The position numbers were made by a program, and so were the translations under genes. Below, piece by piece: positions 24,266 to 34,033 of a stretch of DNA of 63,323 bases. The DNA lies in assembly GCA_049801375.1 (NCBI GenBank), contig JBARKJ010000047.1:1-63323 (forward strand), given 5' to 3'. The notes below the pieces were generated by a model that saw only the letters and a list, made by a program, of their open reading frames with translations, did no database searches and was not told the DNA's origin. Source of the DNA: JBARKJ01 sp049801375. Lineage in GTDB: Bacteria > Nitrospirota > JACRHJ01. The number at the start of each line of letters is the position of its first letter. Within the stretch, counting starts at the first letter, position 1.

Positions 24266-26809
24266 CTACGCGGCCTTCTTTATTTCATCCGCGCCCACCT
24301 GCCCGTTGTACGTATAGGTATTCACCAGCCGGCAGAGCTGTCTCAGCATCCCGTCGGTGTCCTTCCTTACCACGCACTGCTCAAGCAGGTGCCCGAACTT
24401 CGTTATCGCGGCCCTGTCCGGAAGGTCCTTCGATATGGCCATGAACACCTTGCTGGCCCTGGTCAGGGAGACGTCCTCGCTTTTATCGAACAGCTCCTCG
24501 TAGAGCTTTTCGCCCGGCCTGAGACCGATATATTCCAGTTTGATGTCCTTATCGGGTTCATAGCCTGACAGGGCGATCAAGTGCCTGGCAAGGTCCGCGA
24601 TCTTCATCGGCTCGCCCATGTCCAGCACGAATATCTCGCCGCCGTCCCCTATGGATGCGGCCTGGAGCACAAGCTGGACGGCCTCCGGTATCAGCATCAG
24701 AAATCGCACGATGTCCGGGTGTGTGACCGTCACGGGGCCCCCGCGCTTTATCTGTTCCCGGAACAGCGGCACTACGCTTCCCGACGAGCCGAGGACGTTC
24801 CCGAACCTGACGGTGATGTACTTGGTGGAGGAGTCTTCGTTAAACGCATGGACAACGAGCTCGCAGGCGCGTTTCGAGGCGCCCATCACGGAGCTTGGAT
24901 TGACCGCCTTGTCGGTGGAGATGAGGACGAAGCGCTCCACGCCGTGCTCCCCGGCAATAAGCGCGCATTTGCGGGTGCCGAGGACGTTATTGTATATCGC
25001 CTCGCGCGGGTTCACCTCCATCATCGGGACGTGCTTGTGAGCCGCAGCATGGAAAACGGTGTCGGGCGCGTAGCAGGAAAAGATTTCTTCCAGCCTGTGC
25101 CTGTCGTTCACGTCGCCAATGACCGGGTACAGTGGCGCATTTTTGTCCTTGCCCCGGACTTCCATCTCCAAGTTATACAGGCTGTTCTCGTGCCGCTCGT
25201 ACGCAATGACCGCCTTCGCGCCAAGGGCCAGCGCCTGCCTGCATATCTCGGAGCCTATGGAACCCCCGGCCCCGGTGACCATGACCGTCCTCCCCTTTAT
25301 GAAACCGCCCAAGAGCTCCTTGTCCGCCTGCACCGGAGGCCGGGCCATTAAATCTTCCAGTTCCAGCGGCTTTATCTGGTTAATGCTCACGTGCCCGCTT
25401 ATGATGTCGCTCAAGGAGGGCAGGGTCTTTATCGGCAGCTTATACTCAGCTAATCTTTTCATCAGGGCCATCAAGGCCTCGGGCTTAGCGGACGGCATCG
25501 CGATAAGGACCTCTTCCGGCCTGTATTCGCTTATTATGGCGAACAGGTCTTTGGTAGTCCCGAGTATGGGCACGCCGTGGATGGACAGGCCCTTCTTGCG
25601 CCGGTCGTCGTCCACGAAGCCGACCGGGTTGAGCAGGTGCAGGTTCTTGCGCATGTCCCGGACGATCATTTCGCCGGCGTTGCCCGCGCCGATTATAAGT
25701 ATCTTTTTCCCCTTCTTGCCGGAAACGACGTAGTCCTCGTAGACCCTCAGCAGGAGCCTCGTGCTGTTGATGAACGCCAGCGTCAGGAGCCAGTCCATGG
25801 CGATGACCGAGAGCGGAATGACCGGGTCCCGGAAGAACCAGGTGTGCGCGAGCGTCATGTATACCAGCGTCCCGACGGTAACTGAAAGGACTATCCTGAT
25901 GACGTCGCTGATGCCGGTATATTTCCAGAGCCCCTTGTACAGGCCGAAGACCTTGAAGAGCGGAAGGCGCACCGCCAGGACGAGCAGTATCGAGTACGGC
26001 ACGAGCTGGGCGAGCCCCGGGGGCATCGCTCCGTCGAACAGGAGCGCAAATGCGATATGATTCGCGATTACGACGGCGGAGGCGTGGAAGAAGAAGATGA
26101 AGAAGCCCCTGTATGTGATAATGAATTCCCTGACTGTGTAGAACCGTTTGGCCGTGGTGCCGCACAGCTCGCAGGCCGTCGTGCGGAACGCCCCGCAGCA
26201 CTTTGATAAACGGGTGGAGAAAAGGGCGCCAAACGTCCGCATGATTATATCCACGTCGCGGATTAAACTCATCTCCCGCACGTAGCGTTTGTTCAGCTCG
26301 ATCTTCGCCGGGAGTATCGTCTTGAGATAATATTTCTCCGGCTCGTCCGACCTCTTCAGCACTTCCTCCTCGTCATGATAAATAATGGAGGCGTAGTCTG
26401 TGATGCCGGGGCGCACTTTCAGCACCTCCCGGAAATCGGATATGAAATGGTTTACGTATTTCCACACCTCCGGGCGCGGCCCGACCAGGCTCATATCCCC
26501 CTTCAGGACGTTTATGAGCTGGGGCAGTTCGTCCACCTTCAGCTTCCTTAAGACCCTGCCGATTTTGGTCACCCTCTCGTCGCCGTCAATCGTGATGGAA
26601 GGGCCCGTCCCGGACGTTTCAGGGGTCATCGAGCGGAATTTGTACATCTTGAAGGGACGAAGACCCTTCCCTATCCTCTCCTGCCTGAAAAATACCGGCC
26701 CGCCGTCCTGCAGCCTTACCGCGATCGCCACGATGCACAACAGCGGGGAGAGGAAGATAAGTCCCAGCAATGAGAACACAATGTCGAATAACCTCTTTAG
26801 GATTCCCAT
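24266..26809 (-). CDS. Fused phosphoglycosyl transferase / sugar 4,6-dehydratase
   Basis: An 847-residue fusion. Residues 1-~195 are a monotopic phosphoglycosyl transferase that primes undecaprenyl phosphate: re-entrant helix LLGLIFLSPLLCIVAIA, KMYKFRSM, catalytic Asp93-Glu94 in KVDELPQ, and MSLVGPRPE. Residues ~225-847 are a FlaA1/PglF-like protein with about four membrane helices, a CoA-binding-like domain (GAGNAGE) and an SDR domain with GAGGSIGSE (513-521), Thr632-Asp633-Lys634, Met642 and Lys646. A Met in place of the SDR Tyr is the membrane 4,6-dehydratase pattern. The linker has Cys204, 205, 213 and 216, perhaps a metal site. One protein would both make and load the 4-keto sugar, or prime with a derived 4-amino sugar. 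Confidence 0.9.
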   Translation of the reverse strand: MGILKRLFDIVFSLLGLIFLSPLLCIVAIAVRLQDGGPVFFRQERIGKGLRPFKMYKFRSMTPETSGTGPSITIDGDERVTKIGRVLRKLKVDELPQLINVLKGDMSLVGPRPEVWKYVNHFISDFREVLKVRPGITDYASIIYHDEEEVLKRSDEPEKYYLKTILPAKIELNKRYVREMSLIRDVDIIMRTFGALFSTRLSKCCGAFRTTACELCGTTAKRFYTVREFIITYRGFFIFFFHASAVVIANHIAFALLFDGAMPPGLAQLVPYSILLVLAVRLPLFKVFGLYKGLWKYTGISDVIRIVLSVTVGTLVYMTLAHTWFFRDPVIPLSVIAMDWLLTLAFINSTRLLLRVYEDYVVSGKKGKKILIIGAGNAGEMIVRDMRKNLHLLNPVGFVDDDRRKKGLSIHGVPILGTTKDLFAIISEYRPEEVLIAMPSAKPEALMALMKRLAEYKLPIKTLPSLSDIISGHVSINQIKPLELEDLMARPPVQADKELLGGFIKGRTVMVTGAGGSIGSEICRQALALGAKAVIAYERHENSLYNLEMEVRGKDKNAPLYPVIGDVNDRHRLEEIFSCYAPDTVFHAAAHKHVPMMEVNPREAIYNNVLGTRKCALIAGEHGVERFVLISTDKAVNPSSVMGASKRACELVVHAFNEDSSTKYITVRFGNVLGSSGSVVPLFREQIKRGGPVTVTHPDIVRFLMLIPEAVQLVLQAASIGDGGEIFVLDMGEPMKIADLARHLIALSGYEPDKDIKLEYIGLRPGEKLYEELFDKSEDVSLTRASKVFMAISKDLPDRAAITKFGHLLEQCVVRKDTDGMLRQLCRLVNTYTYNGQVGADEIKKAA

Positions 26810-26823
26810 CGTATATTGCTCCG

Positions 26824-28041
26824 TTACGCGGCGAGGCCGCTGCCCGTTTCGGCAATTTGTTTCACGTAGTTCCTTTCAAGGATCTCCCTGACAGTTTCTA
26901 TGACGTAGTCCAACTCCTCGTCACTCATTTTAGGATAGAACGGCAGTGAGAGCATTCTTTGGTATTGCTCATCCGCCCTCGGAAAATCGGACGGTTCATA
27001 GCCGTATTTTTCCCGGTAATACGGATGGATGTGCAGGGGTATGAAGTGGACCGACGCTAGCACGCCGCGCTCCCGGAGCTCCTCTATAAATTGCCCCCTG
27101 TCTATGCAGAGCATCTCGAGGTTCAGCTTAATGATGTAAAGATGCCATGAATGTTCCACGTCCGGAGAGATCTCCGGCAGCTCTATCCCCGGCATATCCT
27201 TAAATGCCTGGTTATAGATTTCGGCGTGCCGCATCCGAAGCTCCAAAAGCTCCTCGGAACGCCTGAGCTGCCCGATGCCGATAGCGGAAAGGACGTCCGG
27301 CAGGTTATACTTGAAGCCCGGCTCAAGGACCTCGTAATACCAGGAGCCTTCCTTCGAGTAGCGGTTCCACGCGCCCCTTGAGATCCCGTGCAGGCTCATC
27401 ACCCGCATCCTGTCCGCATATTCATCGTCGTCCGTGGTCACCATCCCGCCTTCTCCCGTGGTGATGCACTTGGTGGGATAGAAGGAGAAGCACGTTATCC
27501 CGCTCATCGTCCCCACCATCCGCCCCTTGTATCTGGCGGGCATGGTATGCGCCGCGTCCTCCACGACCTTCAGCCCGTATCTCCTGGCAGTCTCGGTTAT
27601 GGGGTCCATGTCGCAGGGCTGTCCGGCCATATGCACAGGTATTACCGCCTTTACCTTCCTGCGCTCCTCCTCGGGCATGGACTCAAGCGTCTCCTCAAGC
27701 AGCTTAGGCGACATGTTCAGCGTACCCGGGTCTATGTCCACAAACCTGGGCGTCGCCCCCATGTATTCGATGACTTCCGCGGTCGCGGCGAAAGTCATGG
27801 GAGTTGTCAGGACGCTATCTCCCTTACCCACCCCTACCGCATCCATCGCCAGATGCAAGGCCGCGGTGCAGGAGTTCACGGCTATGGCGTGCTTGCAGCC
27901 TATATACGCGGCGAAGTCCGCCTCGAACTGTCTTGTCTTGGGTCCGGTAGTTAGCCAGCCGGACCTTAAGGTATCGACCACGGAGTCGATCTCTTCTTTA
28001 CCGATAAAGGGTACGGAAAAAGGGATAAACATTTTTTTCAT
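26824..28041 (-). CDS. DegT/DnrJ/EryC1/StrS aminotransferase (4-amino sugar)
   Basis: A PLP-dependent sugar aminotransferase of 405 residues. Landmarks: SGWLTTGPKTRQFE at the start, the VVEDAAHT aspartate and the PLP lysine in SFYPTKCITTGEGGM, with SVHFIPLHIHPYY near the end. It resembles PseC, PglE and ArnB-type enzymes that aminate C4 of 4-keto UDP-sugars. It stands 14 bases before the dehydratase fusion, so that enzyme probably supplies its substrate (inference). AGGGAGG precedes the ATG. Confidence 0.88.
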   Translation of the reverse strand: MKKMFIPFSVPFIGKEEIDSVVDTLRSGWLTTGPKTRQFEADFAAYIGCKHAIAVNSCTAALHLAMDAVGVGKGDSVLTTPMTFAATAEVIEYMGATPRFVDIDPGTLNMSPKLLEETLESMPEEERRKVKAVIPVHMAGQPCDMDPITETARRYGLKVVEDAAHTMPARYKGRMVGTMSGITCFSFYPTKCITTGEGGMVTTDDDEYADRMRVMSLHGISRGAWNRYSKEGSWYYEVLEPGFKYNLPDVLSAIGIGQLRRSEELLELRMRHAEIYNQAFKDMPGIELPEISPDVEHSWHLYIIKLNLEMLCIDRGQFIEELRERGVLASVHFIPLHIHPYYREKYGYEPSDFPRADEQYQRMLSLPFYPKMSDEELDYVIETVREILERNYVKQIAETGSGLAA

Positions 28042-28057
28042 GGCTGCCTCCCTTGGT

Positions 28058-29179
28058 TTACGCGTAAAATTCCTTTATCCGTTCCACGACATAAGCTATC
28101 GCAGCCGAGCTTAGCTCCGGGTATACCGGGAGCGCGAGGGTCTGTCTCGCGGCCTTCTCGCTCTCGGGGAAATCGCCTTCCTTATACCCCAGATAGCCGA
28201 AGCATTCCTGGAGGTGCATCGGAAGGGGATAATAAACTTCAGTACCGACGCCTTTTTCCTTAAGGAAGTTCATTAAGCGGTCCCTGTCCTTCGCCCGGAT
28301 CACGTATTGATTGAATATATGCCTGCACCCTTCTTCTATATACGGCGTCTCTACCGGAAGCCCGGCCTCGGCAAACAGCATGTTGTACAGGTCCGCGTTT
28401 TCCTGCCTCTTCTCGCTCCAGAGGTCCAGGTGCGGTAGCTTCACCGAAAGCACCGACGCCTGTAGGGCGTCCAGGCGGAAATTGCCGCCTATTATCTTAT
28501 GGAAATATTTCGGATGGCTTCCGTGCGCGCGGAGGACGGTCAGCTTGTCCTTCAGCTCGTCGCGGCTTGTCACCACCATCCCGCCGTCGCCTAAGCAGCC
28601 CAGGTTCTTGCTGGGGAAGAACGAGAAGCACCCGGTATCCCCGACGCTCCCGGCCGGGCGGCCGTGGCGGTCCTTCGAACCTATCGCCTGGGCCGCGTCC
28701 TCGATTACCGCCGCGCCGTATTCACGCGCGACTTCCATAACGCCGTCCATGTCGCAGCACTGGCCGTAGAGGTGCACCGGTATTATCGCCTTCAGTTTGC
28801 CCCTGGGTATCTTCGCGGCCGCTTTGGCGATTTGTGCCGGGTCGATATTATATGTTTTCGGGTCGATGTCCGCGAATACGGGGATGGCACCGACCCTTGC
28901 GGCCGCGCCGGCCGTTGCGAAAAAGGTATACGGCGTGGTGATGACGTAATCACCAGCCCCGACCTCAAGACCCATCAGGGATATTATGAGGGCGTCGCTT
29001 CCGGAGGATACGCCTATTCCCCACTTGGCCTCCGAGTACTGAGCGACCTGCTTCTCCAGTTCCACGACCTTCGGCCCGAGGATGAAGTGCTGGGCCTCCA
29101 GCACCTCCATCATGGCGCCAATAACGTCTTCCTTAATCGTGCTGTACTGCGCCTTTAGGTCAAGCAACGGTACTTTCAA
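28058..29179 (-). CDS. UDP-3-oxo-GlcNAcA aminotransferase (WbpE-like)
   Basis: A DegT-family PLP aminotransferase, 373 residues, with VIEDAAQAIG and the PLP lysine in FSFFPSKNLGCLGDGGM. By context it aminates C3 of UDP-2-acetamido-2-deoxy-3-oxo-glucuronate, as WbpE does. The start is a TTG at 29179 with GAGGAGG seven bases ahead. It overlaps the end of the upstream fusion gene by 20 bases, so its ribosome site lies inside that gene and translation is coupled. Confidence 0.87.
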   Translation of the reverse strand: MKVPLLDLKAQYSTIKEDVIGAMMEVLEAQHFILGPKVVELEKQVAQYSEAKWGIGVSSGSDALIISLMGLEVGAGDYVITTPYTFFATAGAAARVGAIPVFADIDPKTYNIDPAQIAKAAAKIPRGKLKAIIPVHLYGQCCDMDGVMEVAREYGAAVIEDAAQAIGSKDRHGRPAGSVGDTGCFSFFPSKNLGCLGDGGMVVTSRDELKDKLTVLRAHGSHPKYFHKIIGGNFRLDALQASVLSVKLPHLDLWSEKRQENADLYNMLFAEAGLPVETPYIEEGCRHIFNQYVIRAKDRDRLMNFLKEKGVGTEVYYPLPMHLQECFGYLGYKEGDFPESEKAARQTLALPVYPELSSAAIAYVVERIKEFYA

Positions 29180-30746
29180 TTTTTTGCCTCCTCTCTACGC
29201 TTCCGTTTCTCTTTTCATACGACGCGCCGCAGGCCGGGCAATCCGCTTCCTCCCCGTTAAAAGACAGCCTGGCGCCGCACTCGCACATGTATCCGATTAC
29301 CCTGCCCGGGTTCCCGACCACCAGGGCGTAGTCCGGCACGTCCTTCGTAACCACCGCGCCCGCTCCGACGAATGCGAAGCGCCCTATGGTATGTCCGCAG
29401 ACTACGGTGCAGTTGGCGCCTAATGTCGCGCCTTCTTTTACCAGCGTCTCTTTATATTCGTCCCGCCGGGATACGTAGCTTCTCGGGTTCATCACGTTCG
29501 TGAACACCATCGACGGCCCGCAGAAGACGCCGTCCTCCAGCACCACGCCGGTGTAGACCGAGACGTTGTTCTGTATTTTGACCTTATCCCCGACCTTCGC
29601 ACCCGGCGAGATGACCACGTTCTGGCCGATATTGCACAAGCGGCCAATCCTGCAGTCCTTCATCACGTGCGTGAAGTGCCATATGGACGTCCCCTCGCCG
29701 ATATCCGCGGGCTGGTCTACGACCGCGCTCGGATGGACGAAAAAGGTTTCCTTTGTTTCGGAAAGCGATACCTTCGTCTGCGTATCAAGAGACTTCTGAC
29801 ATGCCTGGAGCACCTTCAGGACCCTTAGTCCCTCCGCGCCGTCGGTCGTGGGGGCCTTCCGTTCCATCACGCACGCAAGGAAATGGGCCATTTCATTTAA
29901 AAGGGGTTCCGAGCCCTGAAGGACCACGGCTTCCGCATCCTTTTTCTCCGGCACGGGCAGGTTCCCCTTCCAGTTTATGACGTGCGGATAAACCAGGAGT
30001 TTCCTTTCCGGGGGCTGCGTGTCGTCGAAAACAGCCATCTTCCGGCTCCCCACCACCACCAGTTTCTGCTCTTTAAACGGGTTCAGCCAGCTTGTGAATA
30101 TGTGAGCCCTCATCCCGGATGGGAAGCTCATGACGGCGCAGGTGCTGTCGTGGACCCCGTTCTGCAGGAAGGCCCCGCCGCCGCAGAACACATCCTGCGG
30201 CATCTCCGCACTCAACCCCAGTATCACGGAGACGTCGTGCGGCGCGAAGCTCCAAAGCGCGTTCTCCTCGCTCCTGAACTTGCCCAGGTTCAGCCGGTTC
30301 GAATATATATAATGGATCTTTCCCAGCTCCCCCTGGCTCACCATCTCTTTCAGCTTCACCACCGCGTCGTGGTAATGCAGGAGATGCCCCACCATCAACA
30401 CCCTACCCAGGCTGGCCGCCAACGCCACTAAGGACGCGCCCTCGGATTCGGAAAGGCAGAGAGGCTTTTCCACGTAAACGTCCTTACCCGATTCCAGGGC
30501 CTGCCGTATCATCTCCGCGTGTTTCGCCGCGGGAGACGCTATGGCTACGGCGGTTATTTTGCCGTCATCCAGGACCGCCTGGTAATCCGTCTCCGTGCGC
30601 AGGCCCACGTATGTCTCTCTCTGGACTTCGAGCGCCTTTTCGCTCGAATCGCAGACGCATGAGAGAGCGTCCAGCTTGTTCAGGGCCCTGATTATGTTCT
30701 TGCCCCAGTATCCCGCACCTATTACCGCGACAGTCGGTTTTCTCAT
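29160..30746 (-). CDS. Fused 3-dehydrogenase (WbpB-like) / N-acetyltransferase (WbpD-like)
   Basis: A 528-residue fusion. Residues 1-~330 are a Gfo/Idh/MocA oxidoreductase: VIGAGYWGKN at the start for NAD(P), and VEKPLC with Lys94. Residues ~335-500 are a left-handed beta-helix acetyltransferase (HPSAVVD, GEGTSIWHFTHV, IGQNVVISPGAKVG, GAGAVVTKDVPDYALVVGNP). A small zinc-ribbon-like end has CECG and CPACG. In the Wbp pathway these are the C3 oxidation and the final N-acetylation around the WbpE step encoded next door. Fusing the first and last steps could channel the unstable 3-oxo intermediate. AGGAGG precedes the ATG. Confidence 0.9.
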   Translation of the reverse strand: MRKPTVAVIGAGYWGKNIIRALNKLDALSCVCDSSEKALEVQRETYVGLRTETDYQAVLDDGKITAVAIASPAAKHAEMIRQALESGKDVYVEKPLCLSESEGASLVALAASLGRVLMVGHLLHYHDAVVKLKEMVSQGELGKIHYIYSNRLNLGKFRSEENALWSFAPHDVSVILGLSAEMPQDVFCGGGAFLQNGVHDSTCAVMSFPSGMRAHIFTSWLNPFKEQKLVVVGSRKMAVFDDTQPPERKLLVYPHVINWKGNLPVPEKKDAEAVVLQGSEPLLNEMAHFLACVMERKAPTTDGAEGLRVLKVLQACQKSLDTQTKVSLSETKETFFVHPSAVVDQPADIGEGTSIWHFTHVMKDCRIGRLCNIGQNVVISPGAKVGDKVKIQNNVSVYTGVVLEDGVFCGPSMVFTNVMNPRSYVSRRDEYKETLVKEGATLGANCTVVCGHTIGRFAFVGAGAVVTKDVPDYALVVGNPGRVIGYMCECGARLSFNGEEADCPACGASYEKRNGSVERRQKIESTVA

Positions 30747-30758
30747 TTTGATCCTCCT

Positions 30759-32126
30759 CTATGCCTTGAAAATCTTCTTTTTGGTGTCTTTGATCCCCGC
30801 CATAGCGTTACGGGTATCTATTATGAGGTTCGAGTGTTCATAGATGAATTCGTAATCGAAGCTGCTGTGGTCCGTGAGTATCATCGCCACGTCGTATTTC
30901 GACAGGTTCTTCTCCGTCAGCGGCACCGAGGCCATGTCCAGTTTGTATTTCCTCAGCTTCGGTATCTTCGGGACGTACGGGTCCGAGTATTCCACCTTCG
31001 CCTCTTTCTCCATCAGGAGATTGATGACCTTCAGGGACGGGGACTCCCGCATGTCGTCCACGTTCTTCTTGTATGCGACCCCCAGCACCAGCACCTTCGC
31101 CCCTTTAAGCGCCTTGCCCTGGTGGTTTAACGCCTGCGCCGTCTTGTCTATCACGTAATAGGGCATGGACGTGATGATCTCGCCCGCCAGCTCGATGAAG
31201 CGGGTATTGAAGTCGTACTTGCGGGCCTTCCATGTGAGGTAGAACGGGTCGATGGGTATGCAGTGCCCGCCAAGCCCCGGGCCTGGATAAAAGGGCATGT
31301 AGCCGAAGGGCTTGGTGCTTGCTGCCGAGATGACTTCCCAGACGTCTATGTCCATCCTGTCGAACAGCACCTTCAGCTCGTTGACCAGCGCGATATTTAC
31401 GCTCCTGAAGATGTTCTCGAGCAGTTTCGTCGCCTCGGCCACGCGGGTGGACGATACCGGGACGGTCCTCTTGATGATGCCCCCGTAAAGGGTATTCGCG
31501 AGTTTCAGGCATTTGCCGGTATATCCGCCGACTACCTTGGGTATGCTGGCCGTATTGAAGCTGCCGTTATTGGGGTCCTCGCGCTCCGGCGAGAAAGCGA
31601 GGAAGAAATTCTTGCCCGCCTGAAGTCCCGTCTCCTCAAGGATGGCGCGCATCTCCTCGTCCGTCGTGCCGGGATAGGTAGTGGATTCAAGCACTACCAG
31701 CTGTCCCTCCCTTAGCGTCCTTGCCGCCGCCGTCGTCGAGTTCAACACGTAAGAGAGGTCCGGCTCGCGGTACTCGTTCAGCGGGGTGGGCACGCATATG
31801 AGGATGCAGTCGGCCTCCTTGAGCCTGTCGAAATCGGCGGTCGCGGAGAACCTGCCGGAGCCGGCCATCTCGGCGACCGAGGTATCGGTAATGTGCTTTA
31901 TGTAGCTTCTGCCCGCACAGAGGTGTTCTATTTTTTCGGTGTCCTTGTCGAACCCGATTACGGGAAACCCTGCCCCCGTGAACGCCTGCACAAGGGGAAG
32001 CCCGACGTATCCCAGGCCTATCACGCCAACCGTGGCCCGGCGGGTTTCGATCTTCTCCAAGAGGGCTTCAAAGGTATCGGTCTTCTGCAACTTCCTGCTT
32101 TCGTTTCTTTCGACAAACGTTTCCAT
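30759..32126 (-). CDS. wbpA: UDP-N-acetylglucosamine 6-dehydrogenase (WbpA-like)
   Basis: A nucleotide-sugar dehydrogenase of 455 residues that oxidises C6 of UDP-GlcNAc to the uronic acid, using two NAD. Seen: VIGLGYVGLPLVQAF for NAD, the VLESTTYPGTT segment, the catalytic Cys in GLGGHCIPIDPF, and GVAYKKNVDDMRESPS in the C-terminal domain. It opens the uronic-sugar part of the operon and is followed by the WbpB/D-like fusion and the WbpE-like gene, matching the order of chemical steps. AAGGAGG precedes the ATG. The substrate call rests on context. Confidence 0.88.
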   Translation of the reverse strand: METFVERNESRKLQKTDTFEALLEKIETRRATVGVIGLGYVGLPLVQAFTGAGFPVIGFDKDTEKIEHLCAGRSYIKHITDTSVAEMAGSGRFSATADFDRLKEADCILICVPTPLNEYREPDLSYVLNSTTAAARTLREGQLVVLESTTYPGTTDEEMRAILEETGLQAGKNFFLAFSPEREDPNNGSFNTASIPKVVGGYTGKCLKLANTLYGGIIKRTVPVSSTRVAEATKLLENIFRSVNIALVNELKVLFDRMDIDVWEVISAASTKPFGYMPFYPGPGLGGHCIPIDPFYLTWKARKYDFNTRFIELAGEIITSMPYYVIDKTAQALNHQGKALKGAKVLVLGVAYKKNVDDMRESPSLKVINLLMEKEAKVEYSDPYVPKIPKLRKYKLDMASVPLTEKNLSKYDVAMILTDHSSFDYEFIYEHSNLIIDTRNAMAGIKDTKKKIFKA

Positions 32127-32166
32127 GGCGTCCTCCTTTTTGGCTTAAGTTTCTATAACACGCATC

Positions 32167-33999
32167 CTATTCAACCGTTACGCTCTTGGCCAGGTTGCGC
32201 GGCTGGTCCACATCGCTCCCTCTCAGGAGCGCTATTTTATAGGCGAGGAGCTGGAGGGGCACGGCCATCAACACAGGCGTCAGACATGGGACGGTGCCGG
32301 GCACCCGGTACAAATAATTTGCCTTCCCCTCCAGCTTCCTGTCCGTGTCCGTCACGAAGGCGATAACCTGGCCGCCGCGCGAACGGACTTCCTCGATATT
32401 TGAAGCCACTTTCTCGAAAACGTCGTCCGAAGGCGCGAGGACTACCACGGGCATATTCTCGTCTATAAGCGCGATCGGCCCGTGCTTCATCTCCCCCGCC
32501 GGATAGCCTTCGGCATGTATATAGGAAATTTCCTTCAGCTTCAGCGCGCCCTCCAGGGCCGTCGGATAGCCGTACCCCCTTCCGAGGTAGAGGAAATCGC
32601 TGCTCTTGTAAAAAGTTTTAGCTAACTTCCCCATCTCGTCTTCCATCACGGAAAGGGTGCGCTCCACCTTTTCCGGTATGGCAGTCAGCTCGCCAAGCAA
32701 TGCGGCGGCCTTTTCCTTGTCCAGCGTGCCGCGAAGGGTCCCCATGCGCACCGCAAGCAGGAAGAGCGCGGTGAGCTGGGCGGTGAAGGCCTTGGTGGAT
32801 GCGACGCCTATCTCGGGGCCCGCGTGGGTGTATATCACGCCGTCCGCGTCCCGGCTCGCGGTGCTTCCGACCACGTTGCATATGGAAATCGTCCTGGCCC
32901 CGAGTTTTTTGGCCTCGCGCATCGCGGCCAGCGTATCAGCCGTCTCGCCGGACTGCGTCACCGCCACGAACAGGGTGTCCGGGCCCACGATGGGGCTCCT
33001 GTACCTGAACTCGGACGCGATATCCACCTCCACCGGGAGCCTGGCCAGCTCTTCCAGCATGAACTTCCCTATCAGGCACGAATGCCAGGAGGTGCCGCAG
33101 GCGATAAGCGCGGCCTTTTTTACCGTCTTCAAGGTCTCGTCCGTGATGTTTAAATCTTCGAACGAGACGCTGCCGGAGGCCGCGTCTATCCTGCCCAGGA
33201 AGGTATTTCGGATAGCCTGGGGCTGCTCGTATATCTCCTTGAGCATGAAGTGCTTGTAGCCCCCTTTTTCCGCCATCGCAGGGCTCCACTTTACCTGGCT
33301 TATCTCTTTTTTTCTGGCGGAGCCGTAGAGGTCCGTCACCTTCACCCCGTCCTTGCTTAAGACCGCCATCTCGTAATCGTCCAGGAATATGATTTGCTTC
33401 GTGTATCCAAGTATCGGCGGGAGGTCCGAGGCTATGAAAAATTCCCCGGCGCCCAGGCCTATCACAAGCGGACAGCCCGCGCGGGCGGCCACTAATACGT
33501 CCGGGCGGTCCTCCGCCACCACGCCTATCGCGTACGCGCCTTTCAGTTCGCTTAAGCTCCGCCTCACCGCGGATTCCAGGTCCAGCCCCTCCGTAAGTCC
33601 ATCATCTATGAGATGCGCAATGACTTCGGTGTCCGTCTCCGAGCTGAACGTATGCCCGCGCCCGACCAGCTCGGTTTTGAGCTGGGCGTAATTTTCGATA
33701 ATGCCGTTATGGACTACCGCCACCTTGCCGCAGCGGTGTGGATGCGCGTTGGCCTCGCAGGGTTTCCCGTGAGTCGCCCAGCGGGTATGCCCGATGCCTA
33801 TCCCGGAGTTGCAGGCCTCTCCCGCTATGGCCGACTCCAGGTTCCTAAGCTTTCCGACGCTGCGCCTGACGCCGAGACTGCCGTCCTGAAGGAAGGCGAT
33901 GCCGGCGGAGTCATATCCCCGATACTCCAGCTTTTTAAGACCTTCCAGGAGAATGGGTACGGCGTTTTTTTCGCCTATATATCCCACGATTCCGCACAT
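32167..33999 (-). CDS. glmS: Glucosamine-fructose-6-phosphate aminotransferase
   Basis: Makes glucosamine-6-phosphate from fructose-6-phosphate and glutamine, the entry to UDP-GlcNAc. The 610 residues have the N-terminal nucleophile Cys2 in MCGIVGYIG, a class-II glutaminase domain (GHTRWATHG) and two SIS isomerase domains (GTSWHSCLIG, TQSGETADTLAAM). The C-terminus ends in NLAKSVTVE. It sits inside the polysaccharide operon, where it would raise the UDP-GlcNAc supply for the amino-sugar enzymes downstream. This may be a second copy or the only one. AAGGAGG precedes the ATG. Confidence 0.97.
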   Translation of the reverse strand: MCGIVGYIGEKNAVPILLEGLKKLEYRGYDSAGIAFLQDGSLGVRRSVGKLRNLESAIAGEACNSGIGIGHTRWATHGKPCEANAHPHRCGKVAVVHNGIIENYAQLKTELVGRGHTFSSETDTEVIAHLIDDGLTEGLDLESAVRRSLSELKGAYAIGVVAEDRPDVLVAARAGCPLVIGLGAGEFFIASDLPPILGYTKQIIFLDDYEMAVLSKDGVKVTDLYGSARKKEISQVKWSPAMAEKGGYKHFMLKEIYEQPQAIRNTFLGRIDAASGSVSFEDLNITDETLKTVKKAALIACGTSWHSCLIGKFMLEELARLPVEVDIASEFRYRSPIVGPDTLFVAVTQSGETADTLAAMREAKKLGARTISICNVVGSTASRDADGVIYTHAGPEIGVASTKAFTAQLTALFLLAVRMGTLRGTLDKEKAAALLGELTAIPEKVERTLSVMEDEMGKLAKTFYKSSDFLYLGRGYGYPTALEGALKLKEISYIHAEGYPAGEMKHGPIALIDENMPVVVLAPSDDVFEKVASNIEEVRSRGGQVIAFVTDTDRKLEGKANYLYRVPGTVPCLTPVLMAVPLQLLAYKIALLRGSDVDQPRNLAKSVTVE

Positions 34000-34033
34000 G
34001 GTTTAATCCTCCTTGAAAACTGTGCCGTATGTG

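Noticed and set aside
26180..26230. Frameshift or chimeric join in the transferase-dehydratase fusion
   Set aside because: The frame is open across the linker, and both domains are complete with normal start and end segments.
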